A DNA stretch of 64,000 bases from Burkholderia cenocepacia. GTDB lineage: Bacteria; Pseudomonadota; Gammaproteobacteria; Burkholderiales; Burkholderiaceae. Shown one piece after another: positions 27,359 through 37,208 of the stretch (within the stretch, counting starts at the first letter, position 1; each line of letters begins with the position of its first letter). Below the pieces are notes generated by a model. It was not told where the DNA came from. It made no database searches and was given only the letters and a program-made list of their open reading frames with translations. Where the stretch lies: assembly GCF_900446215.1 (NCBI RefSeq), contig NZ_UAQZ01000006.1, forward strand, positions 1-64,000. Reading direction: 5' to 3'. Made by a program: the position numbers and the translations under genes.

Positions 27359-28546
27359 ATGCTTTCGATTTGCAAGATGTTGTCCGTCGCGCGCGCCGCC
27401 GTGCTCGGCGCGAGCGCCGCCGCCGCGTGCGCGCTGCCCGTGGCGGCCGTTGCCGCGACGCCCGCCGCCAACGACGGGCCCGCGTACGGCCCGCGCCTGG
27501 AAGGGTTCGCGTATCCGGCGCCCGTGCACGAGTACGCGTTCGTGTCGCAGCGCGAAACCCTCGAGATGGCGTACCTCGACGTGCAGCCCGCGCATCCGAA
27601 CGGCCGCACCGTCGTGCTGCTGCACGGCAAGAACTTCTGCGCGGCGACCTGGGAGGACACGATCGGCGTGCTGAGCCGCGCCGGCTATCGCGTGATCGCG
27701 CCGGACCAGATCGGCTTCTGCAAGTCGTCGAAGCCCGAGCGCTACCAGTACAGCTTCCAGCAACTCGCGCGCAACACGCACGCGCTGCTCGAATCGGTCG
27801 GCGTGAAGTCGGCGACGATCATGGGCCACTCGACGGGCGGGATGCTCGCGATCCGCTACGCGCTGATGTATCCGAAAGCGACCGACCAGCTCGTGCTCGT
27901 GAACCCGATCGGCCTCGAGGACTGGAAGGCGCTCGGCGTGCCGCCGCTGTCGGTCGACTACTGGTACGCGCGCGAACAGAAGACCACGGCCGACGGTATC
28001 CGCCGCTACGAGCAGGGTACGTACTACGCAGGCAAGTGGTCGCCGTCGTACGAGCGCTGGGTGCAGATGCTCGCCGGCATGTATCGCGGCGCCGGCCGCG
28101 ACGCGGTCGCGTGGAACTCCGCGCTGATCTACGACATGATCCTCACGCAGCCGGTGGTCTACGAATTCGGTGCGATCCGCGTGCCGACGCTGCTGATGAT
28201 CGGCGACAAGGACACGACCGCGATCGGCAAGGACGTCGCGCCGCCCGACGTGCACGCGAAGCTCGGCCGCTATCCGGAGCTCGCGAAGCGCACGCAGGCC
28301 GCGATTCCGGGCGCGCAACTCGTCGAATTCCTGGCGCTCGGACACGCGCCGCAGATCCAGGACCCGGACGCGTTCCACAAGGCGCTGCTCGACGGGCTGG
28401 AGGCCGTGCCCGCAGTGATGCGGGACAGGCGGCCGGCGGCGCGCGAGCGTGCCGTCAGCGCGCTTCGTTCGCGAGCTCGTCGCGGATCTGCGCGGCCAGT
28501 TCGAACGAGCGCAGCCGCGCGGCGTGATCGTAGATCTGCGCGGTGA
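27359..28546 (+). CDS. Secreted alpha/beta-fold hydrolase
   Basis: The product has a signal peptide (about residues 1-33) and an alpha/beta hydrolase domain: oxyanion motif [12 protein letters not shown], nucleophile elbow [10 protein letters not shown] with catalytic Ser at about residue 160, acid residue in [12 protein letters not shown], and His in [10 protein letters not shown]. Substrate is unknown. The normal domain ends near DGLEAVP (about residue 354); an arginine-rich tail of about 40 residues follows and overlaps the 3' end of the convergent LLM gene by 92 bp. The tail may be a stop-codon loss. Confidence 0.85.
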   Translation: MLSICKMLSVARAAVLGASAAAACALPVAAVAATPAANDGPAYGPRLEGFAYPAPVHEYAFVSQRETLEMAYLDVQPAHPNGRTVVLLHGKNFCAATWEDTIGVLSRAGYRVIAPDQIGFCKSSKPERYQYSFQQLARNTHALLESVGVKSATIMGHSTGGMLAIRYALMYPKATDQLVLVNPIGLEDWKALGVPPLSVDYWYAREQKTTADGIRRYEQGTYYAGKWSPSYERWVQMLAGMYRGAGRDAVAWNSALIYDMILTQPVVYEFGAIRVPTLLMIGDKDTTAIGKDVAPPDVHAKLGRYPELAKRTQAAIPGAQLVEFLALGHAPQIQDPDAFHKALLDGLEAVPAVMRDRRPAARERAVSALRSRARRGSARPVRTSAAARRDRRSAR

Positions 28547-29453
28547 TGATCAGCTCGTCGGCGCCCGTCAGCGCGATGCGCTCGCGCAGCTTGTCGCGCA
28601 CCGTGTCGCGCGAGCCGACCGCCGCGAACGACAGCGAATGCGCGACGGTCGCGAGTTCGAGCTCGTTCGCCTCGAGCACGTCGACGGGCGGCGGCAGCTT
28701 GCCCGGCGTGCCGCGCCGCAGGTTGATGAACTGCTGCTGCAGCGACGTGAACAGGCGCCGCGCCTCGTCGTCGGTCTCGGCCGCGAACACGTTGACGCCG
28801 ACCATCGCATGCGGCTTCGGCCACGCGGCCGACGGCCGGTACTGCGCGCGGTAGATCTCGAGCGCCCGCATCAGATAATCCGGCGCGAAGTGCGACGCGA
28901 ACGCGAACGGCAGCCCGAGCATCGCCGCGAGCTGCGCGCTGAACAGGCTCGAACCGAGCAGCCACACCGGGACGTCGAGCCCCGCGCCGGGTACCGCCCG
29001 CACGCGCTGGCCGGGTACCGGCTCCGCGAAATAGCGCTGCAGCTCCGCGACGTCGTCCGGAAACGAGTCCGCACTGCCGATCAGGTCGCGGCGCAGCGCG
29101 CGCGACGTGGTCTGGTCGGTGCCGGGCGCGCGGCCCAGGCCGAGATCGATGCGCCCCGGATACAGCGACGCGAGCGTGCCGAACTGTTCGGCGATCACGA
29201 GCGGCGCGTGGTTCGGCAGCATGATGCCGCCCGAGCCGACCCGGATCGTCCGCGTCGCGCCCGCGACGTGGCCGATCACGACGGCGGTGGCCGCACTCGC
29301 GATCCCCGGCATGTTGTGATGCTCGGCCAGCCAGTAGCGCCGGTAGCCCCAGCGTTCCGCGTGCTGCGCGAGATCGACGGTGTTGCGGAACGCCTGCGAG
29401 GCGTCGGCGCCGGCCGGAATGGGGGCGAGATCGAGTACGGAAAACGGTGTCAT
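28455..29453 (-). CDS. LLM-class flavin-dependent oxidoreductase (luciferase-like)
   Basis: The 332-residue protein is a single luciferase-like TIM barrel. The short-form LLM family signatures are [46 protein letters not shown], and [16 protein letters not shown]. It would use reduced FMN for an oxidation of unknown substrate; this group is often annotated as alkanal monooxygenase-like. The start at 29453 gives [12 protein letters not shown], the family N-terminus. It is convergent with, and overlaps, the secreted hydrolase gene. Confidence 0.9.
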   Translation of the reverse strand: MTPFSVLDLAPIPAGADASQAFRNTVDLAQHAERWGYRRYWLAEHHNMPGIASAATAVVIGHVAGATRTIRVGSGGIMLPNHAPLVIAEQFGTLASLYPGRIDLGLGRAPGTDQTTSRALRRDLIGSADSFPDDVAELQRYFAEPVPGQRVRAVPGAGLDVPVWLLGSSLFSAQLAAMLGLPFAFASHFAPDYLMRALEIYRAQYRPSAAWPKPHAMVGVNVFAAETDDEARRLFTSLQQQFINLRRGTPGKLPPPVDVLEANELELATVAHSLSFAAVGSRDTVRDKLRERIALTGADELIITAQIYDHAARLRSFELAAQIRDELANEAR

Positions 29454-30091
29454 CGAAAGACCTTCGAAACGGGGTGGCGTGGTGATGCGCTGACGCAACA
29501 GACGCCAACGATTTTGCCAAAGGGTTCCGGAACGTGCTGGCCGCGCGCGGATACCCATGCGCCTTACAGGGGTGCAGGGTTGCTTGCGGTGATCGTTGCA
29601 AAAATCAATCTAATTGCTGATTAATTACCAATCTTTACGGCGATTGGAAGTGAAACCGCATCGACATACAAATTTGCACGAAACGTTTGATTTTAAAGAC
29701 TGCAATACGCCTGCAAAGTGCTTACGCTAATGTGAACGTGGCCGAGCCGATCCGGTTCGTCGACCGCTCAGCTTTGCCGGAATCGCACCAGTCCGTTTCT
29801 CGTAGCGCCGCGCGCGGGGGGCTGCGGACTGCTAAAATCCGGCGCCTGTCCATGTTGTGCCAATGGAGCCATTCGAGTCTTCCCGCATGCCGTCCGGGTG
29901 CTGCGCGGGGATACGCCACGCGAAGCCGGGCATGGCCGCACCCGAACAACGGGTCGTGCCTTCCCCATTACAGACGCTGCTGGAACAAGGAGTCGGGTCG
30001 TGCCCGCGTTCGTCGCTGTCGGAATACCGCATCACGCTCAATCACGCTCAAGCGTTCGCCATGGCGCCGAAGTCGCCGGGAGGCGTTGCGC
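29454..30091. other. 638-bp region upstream of hpnI
   Basis: No gene was recognised; the frame open upstream of hpnI has no family-like sequence. A TAAAAT box at 29833-29838 followed by CCGGCG resembles the -10 region of many Burkholderia promoters and would give a leader of about 250 nt before hpnI. The AT-rich part around 29580-29710 probably holds the LLM promoter. Confidence 0.5.
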
Positions 30092-31267
30092 ATGACGCCC
30101 ACCGCCACGCTGCTCGACTGGCTCCTGATCGTCTTCACGCTGGCCGCGGCCGGCTATGCGCTCGTCGCGGCCTTCGCGCCGCGGCCGCGCACGCCACGCA
30201 CGGCGGTGCGCGGCGGCTTCGAGCCGGTCAGCGTGCTCAAGCCGCTGTGCGGCGCGGAGCCGCACCTGTACGAAAACCTCGCGACTTTCTGCGAGCAGCG
30301 CCATCCTCGCTATGAGGTGCTGTTCGGCGTCGCATCGTCGGCCGATCCGGCTATCGCGGTCGTCGAGCGGCTGCGCGCCGATCATCCGGCGTGCGACATC
30401 TCGCTCGTGATCGACGCGCGCGTGCATGGCAAGAACCTGAAGGTCAGCAACCTGATCAATCTCGCCGAACGTGCGAAATACGGCCGCATCGTGATCGCGG
30501 ACAGCGACATCGCGGTGAAGCCCGACTATCTGGAGCGCGTGACGGCGCCGCTCGCGGACGCGTCGGTCGGGGTCGTCACGTGCCTGTATCATGCGCGCAG
30601 CGTCGGCGGCTTCTGGACGCGGATCGGCGCGCAGTTCGTCGACGCCTGGTTCGCGCCGTCGGTGCGGATCACGCACCTCGGCCGCTCGAGCCGCTTCGGC
30701 TTCGGCGCGACGCTCGCGCTCACGCGCGACACGCTGGACCGGATCGGCGGTCTCTTCGCGCTGAAGGACGAACTGGCAGACGATTTCTGGCTGGCCGAGC
30801 TGCCGCGCCGCCTCGGGCGGCGCACCGTGCTGTCCGAGGTCGAGGTCGCGACCGACGTGATCGAACCGTCGTTCGGGCCACTGTGGCACCGCGAGACGCG
30901 CTGGCTGCGCACGATCCGTTCGCTGAACCCGGCCGGCTTCGCGTTCCTGTTCATTACGTTCACCGTGCCGTGGCTTGCGATCGGCGCGGCGCTCGCATGG
31001 CGCCTCGACGGCAGTGTCGCCGGCACGCTGGCGGGCGGCGCGGCCGCGGTCGGCGCATTCGGCCGGCTCGTGCTGCACGCACGCGGCGAGGACGGCTGGC
31101 GTGCGTTCTGGCGCGACCTGCCGCTCGTCGCGGTGCGCGACACGCTGCTCGCGCTGGAGTGGCTCGCGGCCGCGTTCGGCACGCACGTCGTGTGGCGCGG
31201 CGCGAGGATGACGGTCGTCGGCGGCGAACGCGCGGCGGCGGCCGTGGAAGCAGTGGACGGCCGCTAG
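30092..31267 (+). CDS. hpnI: Hopanoid glycosyltransferase HpnI
   Basis: HpnI is known to attach N-acetylglucosamine to bacteriohopanetetrol, the first step of cyclitol-ether head-group formation. The 391-residue membrane GT2 enzyme has an N-terminal helix, the donor-site sequence PVSVLKPLCGAEPHLYENL, the DxD motif in IVIADSDIAVKPDYL, the acceptor motif ELADDFWLAELPRRLG and two or three C-terminal helices. ATG 30092 is chosen because it places the membrane helix first. It heads the hpnI-J-K-L set. The order and identity of neighbours support the call. Confidence 0.93.
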   Translation: MTPTATLLDWLLIVFTLAAAGYALVAAFAPRPRTPRTAVRGGFEPVSVLKPLCGAEPHLYENLATFCEQRHPRYEVLFGVASSADPAIAVVERLRADHPACDISLVIDARVHGKNLKVSNLINLAERAKYGRIVIADSDIAVKPDYLERVTAPLADASVGVVTCLYHARSVGGFWTRIGAQFVDAWFAPSVRITHLGRSSRFGFGATLALTRDTLDRIGGLFALKDELADDFWLAELPRRLGRRTVLSEVEVATDVIEPSFGPLWHRETRWLRTIRSLNPAGFAFLFITFTVPWLAIGAALAWRLDGSVAGTLAGGAAAVGAFGRLVLHARGEDGWRAFWRDLPLVAVRDTLLALEWLAAAFGTHVVWRGARMTVVGGERAAAAVEAVDGR

Positions 31268-31422
31268 GGCCGTCGATCGAACCCGGCCCGCGGGCCGAGA
31301 CGCGTCGCACGGCGAAGCCGCGCGGCGCGACATGACAGAGAGGCGGGCGCCGGCATGGCGGCCCGCGGTTTTTTGACTGAATCGTTGTAACGAAACGAAC
31401 TATGCAGGCTACCGGAGCATTC

Positions 31423-32844
31423 ATGAAAACGCTGTTCTTGCAGGCCCCTTCGTATGACGGCTTCGACGGCGGAGCCGGCTCGCGCTATCAGGCGAAGCGC
31501 GAAATCCGTTCCTTCTGGTACCCGACCTGGCTCGCGCAGCCGGCCGCGCTCGTGCCGGGCAGCCGCGTCGTCGATGCGCCGGCCGACGGCCTGTCGGTCG
31601 AGGAGACGCTGAAGATCGCCAACGACTACGACCTCGTGATCATCCACACGAGCACGCCGTCGTTCCCGACCGACGCGATGTTCGCGCAGGATCTCAAGAA
31701 GATGAAGCCGTCGATGCTGGTCGGCATGGTCGGCGCGAAGGTGATGGTCGATCCGCACAACTCGCTCACGGCGAGCGAGGCCATCGACTTCGTGTGCCGC
31801 GAGGAGTTCGACTTCACCTGCAAGGAACTCGCCGAAGGCAAGCCGTTCGCGGAGATCAAGGGCTTGAGCTGGCGCGCGAAGGACGGCTCGATCGAGCACA
31901 ACGAAGCGCGTCCGATCCTCGAGAACATGGACGAACTGCCGTTCGTCGCGCCCGTCTACAAGCGCGATCTGAAGATCGACAACTACTTCATCGGCTACCT
32001 GAACTATCCGTACGTCTCGATCTACACGGGCCGCGGTTGCAAGTCGCGCTGCACGTTCTGCCTGTGGCCGCAGACGGTCAGCGGCCATCGCTACCGCACG
32101 CGCTCGGTCGAGAACGTGCTCGCGGAAGCGAAGTGGATCCGCGACAACATGCCGGAAGTGAAGGAGCTGATGTTCGACGACGACACCTTCACCGACGACC
32201 TGCCGCGCGCCGAAGCCATCGCCATCGGCCTGGGCAAGCTCGGCATCACGTGGTCGTGCAACGCGAAGGCCAACGTGCCGTACAAGACGCTGAAGGTGAT
32301 GAAGGAAAACGGCCTGCGCCTGCTGCTGGTCGGCTTCGAATCGGGCGACGACCAGATTCTCGTGAATATCAAGAAGGGCGTGCGCACCGATTTCGCGCGC
32401 CGCTTCAGCGCGGACTGCAAGAAGCTCGGCATCAAGATCCACGGCACCTTCATCCTCGGCCTGCCGGGCGAGACGCAGGAGACCATCAAGAAGACGATCG
32501 AGTACGCGAAGGAAATCAATCCGCACACGATCCAGGTGTCGCTCGCCGCGCCGTATCCGGGCACGACGCTCTACAAGCAGGCCGTCGAAAACGGCTGGAT
32601 GGAAGAGAACAAGACCATCAACCTGGTGAGCAAGGAAGGCGTGCAGCTCGCGGCGATCGGCTATGCGCACCTGTCGCGCGACGAGATCTATCACCACCTC
32701 GAGCAGTTCTATCGCCAGTTCTACTTCCGTCCGTCGAAGATCTGGGAAATCGTGCGCGAGATGCTGACGAGCTGGGACATGATGAAGCGCCGCCTGCGCG
32801 AAGGCGTCGAGTTCTTCCGTTTCCTGCGCGCACACGAGGCCTGA
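31423..32844 (+). CDS. hpnJ: Hopanoid radical SAM enzyme HpnJ
   Basis: HpnJ contracts the glucosamine ring on bacteriohopanetetrol to the cyclitol ether. The 473-residue protein has an N-terminal B12-binding-like domain (about residues 1-150) and a radical SAM core with the CxxxCxxC iron-sulfur motif in GRGCKSRCTFCLW (about residue 205). The ATG at 31423 (MKTLFLQAPSYD) is preferred because GGAG lies at a good distance; an alternative ATG lies at 31402. The gene runs into hpnK with a 3-bp gap. Confidence 0.93.
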   Translation: MKTLFLQAPSYDGFDGGAGSRYQAKREIRSFWYPTWLAQPAALVPGSRVVDAPADGLSVEETLKIANDYDLVIIHTSTPSFPTDAMFAQDLKKMKPSMLVGMVGAKVMVDPHNSLTASEAIDFVCREEFDFTCKELAEGKPFAEIKGLSWRAKDGSIEHNEARPILENMDELPFVAPVYKRDLKIDNYFIGYLNYPYVSIYTGRGCKSRCTFCLWPQTVSGHRYRTRSVENVLAEAKWIRDNMPEVKELMFDDDTFTDDLPRAEAIAIGLGKLGITWSCNAKANVPYKTLKVMKENGLRLLLVGFESGDDQILVNIKKGVRTDFARRFSADCKKLGIKIHGTFILGLPGETQETIKKTIEYAKEINPHTIQVSLAAPYPGTTLYKQAVENGWMEENKTINLVSKEGVQLAAIGYAHLSRDEIYHHLEQFYRQFYFRPSKIWEIVREMLTSWDMMKRRLREGVEFFRFLRAHEA

Positions 32845-32847
32845 TCG

Positions 32848-33732
32848 GTGGCGACGCAGCGGGCGGCGCGGGCGCTGATCTTCACCGCGGACGACTTCGG
32901 GCTGCACCCGCGCGTCAACGCGGCGGTCGAGCGTGCGCACCGCGACGGCGTGCTGAACGCCGCCAGCCTGATGGTCGGCGCGAGCGCCGCGCAGGATGCG
33001 ATCGAACGCGCGCGGCGGCTGCCGTCGCTCGCGGTCGGCCTGCATCTGGTGCTCGCGGACGGGCCGGCCACGCTGCCCGCGCATGAGATTCCCGCGCTCG
33101 TCGGCCGCGACGGGCGATTCGGCGACGCGATGGCGAAGGACGGCTGTCGCTTCTTCTTCCTGCCGCACGTGCGCGCGCAACTGCGCCGCGAGATCCGTGC
33201 GCAGTTCGATGCGTTCGCGGCGAGCGGCCTGCCGCTCGACCACGTGAACGCGCACAAGCATTTCCACCTGCATCCGACCGTGCTGTCGATGATCATCGAG
33301 ATCGGCCGCGACTACGGGCTGCGCGCGGTGCGGCTGCCGTACGAAACGAGCGCGCCCGCGCTGCTCAAGCCGTGGATCGCGCTGGTGCGCGCGCGGCTCG
33401 ACCGCGCGGGGCTCGCGCACAACGACTACGTGGTCGGGATCGAGCATACGGGCGCGATGGACGAGGCCGTGCTGCTCGACGCGCTCGCGAAGCTGCCGGC
33501 GGGCGTCGGCGAGATCTACTGTCATCCGGCCGAGGCCGGCGACGGCCCGATCACGCCGACGATGGCCGATTACCGTCCGGTCGACGAGCTCGAGGCGCTG
33601 CTGTCGCCGCGCGTCGCGGCCGCGCTGAAGGCGGCGGGCGTCGCGACCGGCGGGTTTGCCGACGTGTTCGGCGGGCCGGCGGCGCGACGCGGCGCGCAGG
33701 CGTCGCGCGCACCGGGAGCGCAGCCGTCATGA
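32848..33732 (+). CDS. hpnK: Hopanoid deacetylase HpnK (YdjC-like)
   Basis: HpnK removes the acetyl group from N-acetylglucosaminyl-bacteriohopanetetrol, between the HpnI and HpnJ steps. The 294-residue YdjC-fold protein has metal-binding motifs TADDFGLHP near the N-terminus and NAHKHFHLHP in the middle, plus EIYCHPAEAGD near the end. The start is GTG. The TGA overlaps the ATG of hpnL, so they are translationally coupled. The C-terminal 25 residues are alanine/arginine-rich and probably disordered. Confidence 0.93.
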   Translation: MATQRAARALIFTADDFGLHPRVNAAVERAHRDGVLNAASLMVGASAAQDAIERARRLPSLAVGLHLVLADGPATLPAHEIPALVGRDGRFGDAMAKDGCRFFFLPHVRAQLRREIRAQFDAFAASGLPLDHVNAHKHFHLHPTVLSMIIEIGRDYGLRAVRLPYETSAPALLKPWIALVRARLDRAGLAHNDYVVGIEHTGAMDEAVLLDALAKLPAGVGEIYCHPAEAGDGPITPTMADYRPVDELEALLSPRVAAALKAAGVATGGFADVFGGPAARRGAQASRAPGAQPS

Positions 33733-34778
33733 GCAAGTGGATCAAGTGGCTCGGCTGGCCGGTCGGCATCGGCATCCTGCTCGCGCTGGGGCTGCACGAA
33801 GGCGTCGGCGACGTGTCGCAGATGCTCGCGCGCGCCGGCTACGCGCTGTTGTGGCTCGTGCCGTTCCACGCGCTGCCGCTGCTGCTCGATGCATACGCAT
33901 GGCACCTGCTGCTCGACCGGCGCAGTTCGCTGCCGTTCCTGTGGTGGATCGCGACCGTGCGCGAGGCCGTGAACCGGCTGCTGCCCGTGGTCGGGATCGG
34001 CGGCGAGATCGTCGGCATCCGGCTCGCGCGCTGGCAGGTGCCCGACGCGAGCCGCGTGACCGCGTCGGTGATCGTCGAGGTGCTGGTGACGATCGTGGTG
34101 CAGTATGCGTTCGCGGCGCTCGGCCTCGTGCTGCTGCTCGCGACGACCGACAACATGGGCGGCGGCACGATCGGCCTCGCGCTGCTGCTGACGCTGCCGT
34201 TGCCGGTGTTGGGCGTCGTGCTGATGCGGCGCGGCGGCATCTTCCACGCGATCGAGCGTTTCGCGGGCCGCCTGCTCGGCGATTCGCACCGGCTGCTGCA
34301 GGGTGTCGACGGCCGCCGGCTCGACGCCGACATCGATTCGCTGATGTCGCGCACGGGCCTGCTGTTCAGCGCCTTCTTCTGGCAACTGGCCGGCTACGTG
34401 CTCGGCGCGCTCGAGATTTACTGGGCGCTCGCGCTGCTCGGCCATCCGGTGTCGATCGGCGGCGCGATCGCGATCGAGGCGATGACGCAGGCGGTGCGGC
34501 ACGCGGCGTTCATGGTGCCGGGCGGACTGGGCGTGCAGGAAGCGACCGTCGTGCTGCTCGCGCAGATGTTCGGCGTCGATCGCGAGACGGCGCTGTCGCT
34601 CGCGGTCGTCAAGCGCGGCCGCGAAGTGCTGTTCGGCTGCCTCGCGCTGGGCTCGTGGCAGCTTGCCGAGCTGGTGCGCACGCGCCGCCGGCTGGGCGGA
34701 TCGCCGGCCGGGCCGCGCACGGCGCCGCCGGCGAACCGGGCGACCGAAACCCGGACCGAAACCGAAACGACGCATTGA
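33729..34778 (+). CDS. hpnL: Hopanoid-associated membrane protein HpnL
   Basis: The 349-residue protein has about eight hydrophobic segments and belongs to the lysylphosphatidylglycerol-synthase-like TM family (UPF0104), whose hopanoid branch is HpnL. Signatures include REAVNRLLPVVGIGGEIVGIRLAR and AFMVPGGLGVQEATVVLLAQMFG. A role in moving modified hopanoids across or between membranes is inferred, not shown. It is the last hpn gene and overlaps hpnK by four bases. The C-terminal tail is rich in threonine and glutamate. Confidence 0.88.
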   Translation: MSKWIKWLGWPVGIGILLALGLHEGVGDVSQMLARAGYALLWLVPFHALPLLLDAYAWHLLLDRRSSLPFLWWIATVREAVNRLLPVVGIGGEIVGIRLARWQVPDASRVTASVIVEVLVTIVVQYAFAALGLVLLLATTDNMGGGTIGLALLLTLPLPVLGVVLMRRGGIFHAIERFAGRLLGDSHRLLQGVDGRRLDADIDSLMSRTGLLFSAFFWQLAGYVLGALEIYWALALLGHPVSIGGAIAIEAMTQAVRHAAFMVPGGLGVQEATVVLLAQMFGVDRETALSLAVVKRGREVLFGCLALGSWQLAELVRTRRRLGGSPAGPRTAPPANRATETRTETETTH

Positions 34779-34866
34779 ATCCGGGACGGGCCACACGGCC
34801 CGTCTCGCGCTTTTGGCGTCGCGCGGGTATCCTTGCCGCGTGTTTTCTCGACGCGCAACCCTTCCG

Positions 34867-35421
34867 ATGATTTTCCGTTTCCGGCTGCTTTCCGTGACGA
34901 TGCTGGCCGCCGCGCTGGCGCTAACCGGTTGTGACGACCAAGGCCATCTCGACGTGCAACGTATCAGGGACTTCTTCAACGCGATCAAGCCTGCGCCGCT
35001 GCTGCTGAAGGGGCTGAAGGTCGGCGAATCGACCGAGGCCGACGTGCGCGGCACGATGGGCAAGCCCGAGACCGAGCGTACGTTCACCGACGGCTCGAAG
35101 CGTCTCGAATATCCGCGCGGCCCGATGGGCAACCAGACCTGGTTCGTCGATCTCGATGCGAACGGGCGCTACACGGGCGCGACGCAGGTGCTGACCGCCG
35201 AGAACTTCGCGAAAGTGCGCCCGGGGATGGACGAGGACGAGGTGCGGCGGCTGCTCGGCAAGCCCGGCGACATCGCGCAGTATCCGCTGAAGCCCGAGAC
35301 GGTCTGGAGCTGGCGCTGGCTCGAGGACGGCGTCAACACCGACGCGTTCTTCAACGTCCATTTCGGCCCGGACGGGCTCGTTTATACGACGTCGCGCTCC
35401 GACATCCTGAAAGGGCGCTGA
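34867..35421 (+). CDS. BamE/SmpA-OmlA-like outer membrane lipoprotein
   Basis: The 184-residue product has a lipoprotein signal with lipobox LTGC at about residue 22. Two related SmpA/OmlA-type units follow: GESTEADVRGTMGKPETER and GMDEDEVRRLLGKPGDIAQ, each with the V-x2-x-G-x-P turn of the fold. BamE assists the outer-membrane beta-barrel machine, but this doubled version may be a separate paralogue. It follows hpnL by 88 bp in the same direction and may share its transcript, linking hopanoid and outer-membrane functions. Confidence 0.8.
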   Translation: MIFRFRLLSVTMLAAALALTGCDDQGHLDVQRIRDFFNAIKPAPLLLKGLKVGESTEADVRGTMGKPETERTFTDGSKRLEYPRGPMGNQTWFVDLDANGRYTGATQVLTAENFAKVRPGMDEDEVRRLLGKPGDIAQYPLKPETVWSWRWLEDGVNTDAFFNVHFGPDGLVYTTSRSDILKGR

Positions 35422-35424
35422 CGT

Positions 35425-35511
35425 TCACGCGCGGCGCTTCTTCAGCCGGTCGCGCAGCGCGTCGTTCATGCGCGTCTGCCAGCCGAGGCTGTGGCGGGCC
35501 AGGACGTGCAT
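35425..35511 (-). pseudogene. Possible remnant of a BrnA/CopG-type antitoxin
   Basis: A 28-codon frame ends with LGWQTRMNDALRDRLKK, which resembles the C-terminal helix of BrnA-family antitoxins (a G-W-Q-T-R-M/I-N core). No upstream DNA-binding part or BrnT toxin is present. It may be a decayed antitoxin tail or chance similarity. Confidence 0.35.
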
Positions 35512-35565
35512 GTTCGGCCCGATGGCCCGTCCGGCGCTATATCGAAAAAGCGACCGGAAAATTGC

Positions 35566-35616
35566 AAAAAACCCGCTTCCCGGCGTGTCATGAGACTGTC
35601 AGGGAGCGGGTTTTTT
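35566..35616. terminator. Bidirectional terminator hairpin
   Basis: AAAAAACCCGCT (35566-35577) pairs with AGCGGGTTTTTT (35605-35616), with partial pairing further in. A tract of A and T residues on each side makes it suitable for both strands. It separates the BamE-like gene from the arginine transporter operon. Confidence 0.85.
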
Positions 35617-35666
35617 CCTTTTGAAACAGCGGCGTAGGTCGTATGCGCAAATGGTGGGATGAATTG

Positions 35667-35722
35667 TTGCGACGCAGCAATCGCCCGTACGGTGATTTGA
35701 GGCAATCAATTTCGCTTGCGAC
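35667..35722. promoter_or_regulatory. Candidate ArgR boxes upstream of the transporter operon
   Basis: TTGCGAC occurs at 35667-35673 and again at 35716-35722, 49 bp apart. Its complement GTCGCAA is the core of the Pseudomonas ArgR (AraC-type) site TGTCGC-N8-AA. The same core appears before astC and the binding-protein gene. The first permease starts at 35789. Confidence 0.4.
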
Positions 35723-35788
35723 TATCCGCGTCAACCCGGCGCGGGACAGGCAGTCGCGTCGGCATTCATTCCAACTCTGGAGACGCGC

Positions 35789-36478
35789 GTGTTCCTTTAC
35801 GGCTTTGGTCCGGTCCTCTGGGCCGGCACCGTGCAGACCATCGAGCTGTCGGTGCTGTCGCTCGCCACTGCGGTGGCGCTGGGGCTGATCGGCGCGGTGG
35901 CGAAGCTGTCGCACAACCGGGTACTGCGAGCGATCGCGACCGGTTATACGACGCTGATCCGCTCGGTGCCCGATCTTGTGCTGATGCTGCTGCTGTTCTA
36001 CAGCATCCAGATCTGGCTGAACCAGTTCACCGACCTCGTCGGCTGGAACCAGATCGACATCGATCCGTTCGTGGCGGGCGTGCTGACGCTCGGCTTCATC
36101 TACGGCGCGTACTTCACCGAGACGTTTCGCGGCGCGTTCCTGTCGGTGCCGCGCGGCCAGCTCGAAGCCGGCGCGGCTTACGGGATGAGCGGCGCGCGCG
36201 TGTTCGCGCGGATCATGTTTCCGCAGATGATGCGCTTCGCGCTGCCGGGCATCGGCAACAACTGGCAGGTGCTCGTGAAGGCCACCGCGCTGGTGTCGAT
36301 CATCGGCCTCGCGGACGTCGTGAAGGCCGCGCAGGACGCCGGCAAGAGCACGTTCAACATGTTCTTCTTCATCCTCGTCGCGGCGCTGATCTATCTTGCG
36401 ATCACGACCGTCTCCAACCTCGTGCTGATCCAGCTCGAGAAGCGTTATTCCATGGGCGTGCGGCACGCAGAACTATGA
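35789..36478 (+). CDS. aotQ: Arginine/ornithine-type ABC permease (HisQ/AotQ-like)
   Basis: The 229-residue inner-membrane protein has five helices of the HisMQ type; the EAA loop [23 protein letters not shown] is intact. The segment [20 protein letters not shown] is the usual N-terminal helix of basic-amino-acid permeases. The start is GTG after GGAGACGC. It overlaps the next permease by four bases. Substrate is inferred from the linked ArgR-like regulator and arginine catabolic genes. Confidence 0.88.
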   Translation: MFLYGFGPVLWAGTVQTIELSVLSLATAVALGLIGAVAKLSHNRVLRAIATGYTTLIRSVPDLVLMLLLFYSIQIWLNQFTDLVGWNQIDIDPFVAGVLTLGFIYGAYFTETFRGAFLSVPRGQLEAGAAYGMSGARVFARIMFPQMMRFALPGIGNNWQVLVKATALVSIIGLADVVKAAQDAGKSTFNMFFFILVAALIYLAITTVSNLVLIQLEKRYSMGVRHAEL

Positions 36479-37188
36479 TCGAGATCCTCCAGGAATTCGG
36501 CAAGGCGTTCCTTTTCTGGGACGGCCAGCGCCTCTCCGGCCTCGCGGTGACGCTGTGGCTGCTCGTCGCGTCGATTTCGCTCGGCTTCGTGTGCGCGGTG
36601 CCGCTCGCGGTCGCGCGCGTATCGAAGAACAAGTGGGTGTCGATGCCCGTGCGCTTCTACACGTACGTGTTCCGCGGCACGCCGCTCTACGTGCAGTTGC
36701 TGCTGATGTACACGGGCATGTACAGCCTCGAGTTCGTGCGCTCGCACTCGCTGCTCGACGCGTTTTTCCGCAGCGGTTTCAACTGCGCGATCCTCGCGTT
36801 CGCGCTGAACACCTGCGCGTACACCACCGAGATCTTCGCCGGGGCGATCCGCGCGATTCCGCACGGCGAGGTCGAGGCGGCGCGCGCGTACGGAATGTCG
36901 CCGTTCACGATGTACCGCCGCGTGATCCTGCCGTCGGCGCTGCGCCGCGCGCTGCCGCTGTACAGCAACGAGGTGATCCTGATGCTGCACGCGACCACCG
37001 TCGCGTTCACGGCGACCGTGCCGGACATCCTGAAGGTCGCGCGCGACGCCAATTCCGCGACCTACATGGCGTTCCAGTCGTTCGGAATCGCCGCGCTGAT
37101 CTATCTTGCGGTATCGTTCGCACTCGTCGCGGCGTTTCGCCGCGCGGAGCGCCACTGGCTCGCGTATCTCGCGGCCGCCCGTCATTGA
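36475..37188 (+). CDS. aotM: Arginine/ornithine-type ABC permease (HisM/AotM-like)
   Basis: The 237-residue protein is the partner permease, with [16 protein letters not shown] near the N-terminus and the EAA loop [30 protein letters not shown]. The ATG overlaps the aotQ stop (ATGA). It forms a heterodimer with the preceding permease, energised by the ATPase 20 bp downstream. Confidence 0.9.
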   Translation: MIEILQEFGKAFLFWDGQRLSGLAVTLWLLVASISLGFVCAVPLAVARVSKNKWVSMPVRFYTYVFRGTPLYVQLLLMYTGMYSLEFVRSHSLLDAFFRSGFNCAILAFALNTCAYTTEIFAGAIRAIPHGEVEAARAYGMSPFTMYRRVILPSALRRALPLYSNEVILMLHATTVAFTATVPDILKVARDANSATYMAFQSFGIAALIYLAVSFALVAAFRRAERHWLAYLAAARH

Positions 37189-37208
37189 ATTACTTCGAGG
37201 AGAGCCAG

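Noticed and set aside
29687..30091. N-terminal extension of hpnI in the same frame
   Set aside because: The extension has no family similarity, and the ATG at 30092 puts the membrane helix at the N-terminus as expected.
35466..35705. 79-residue minus-strand frame over the terminator
   Set aside because: It runs through the terminator hairpin and has no recognisable sequence.
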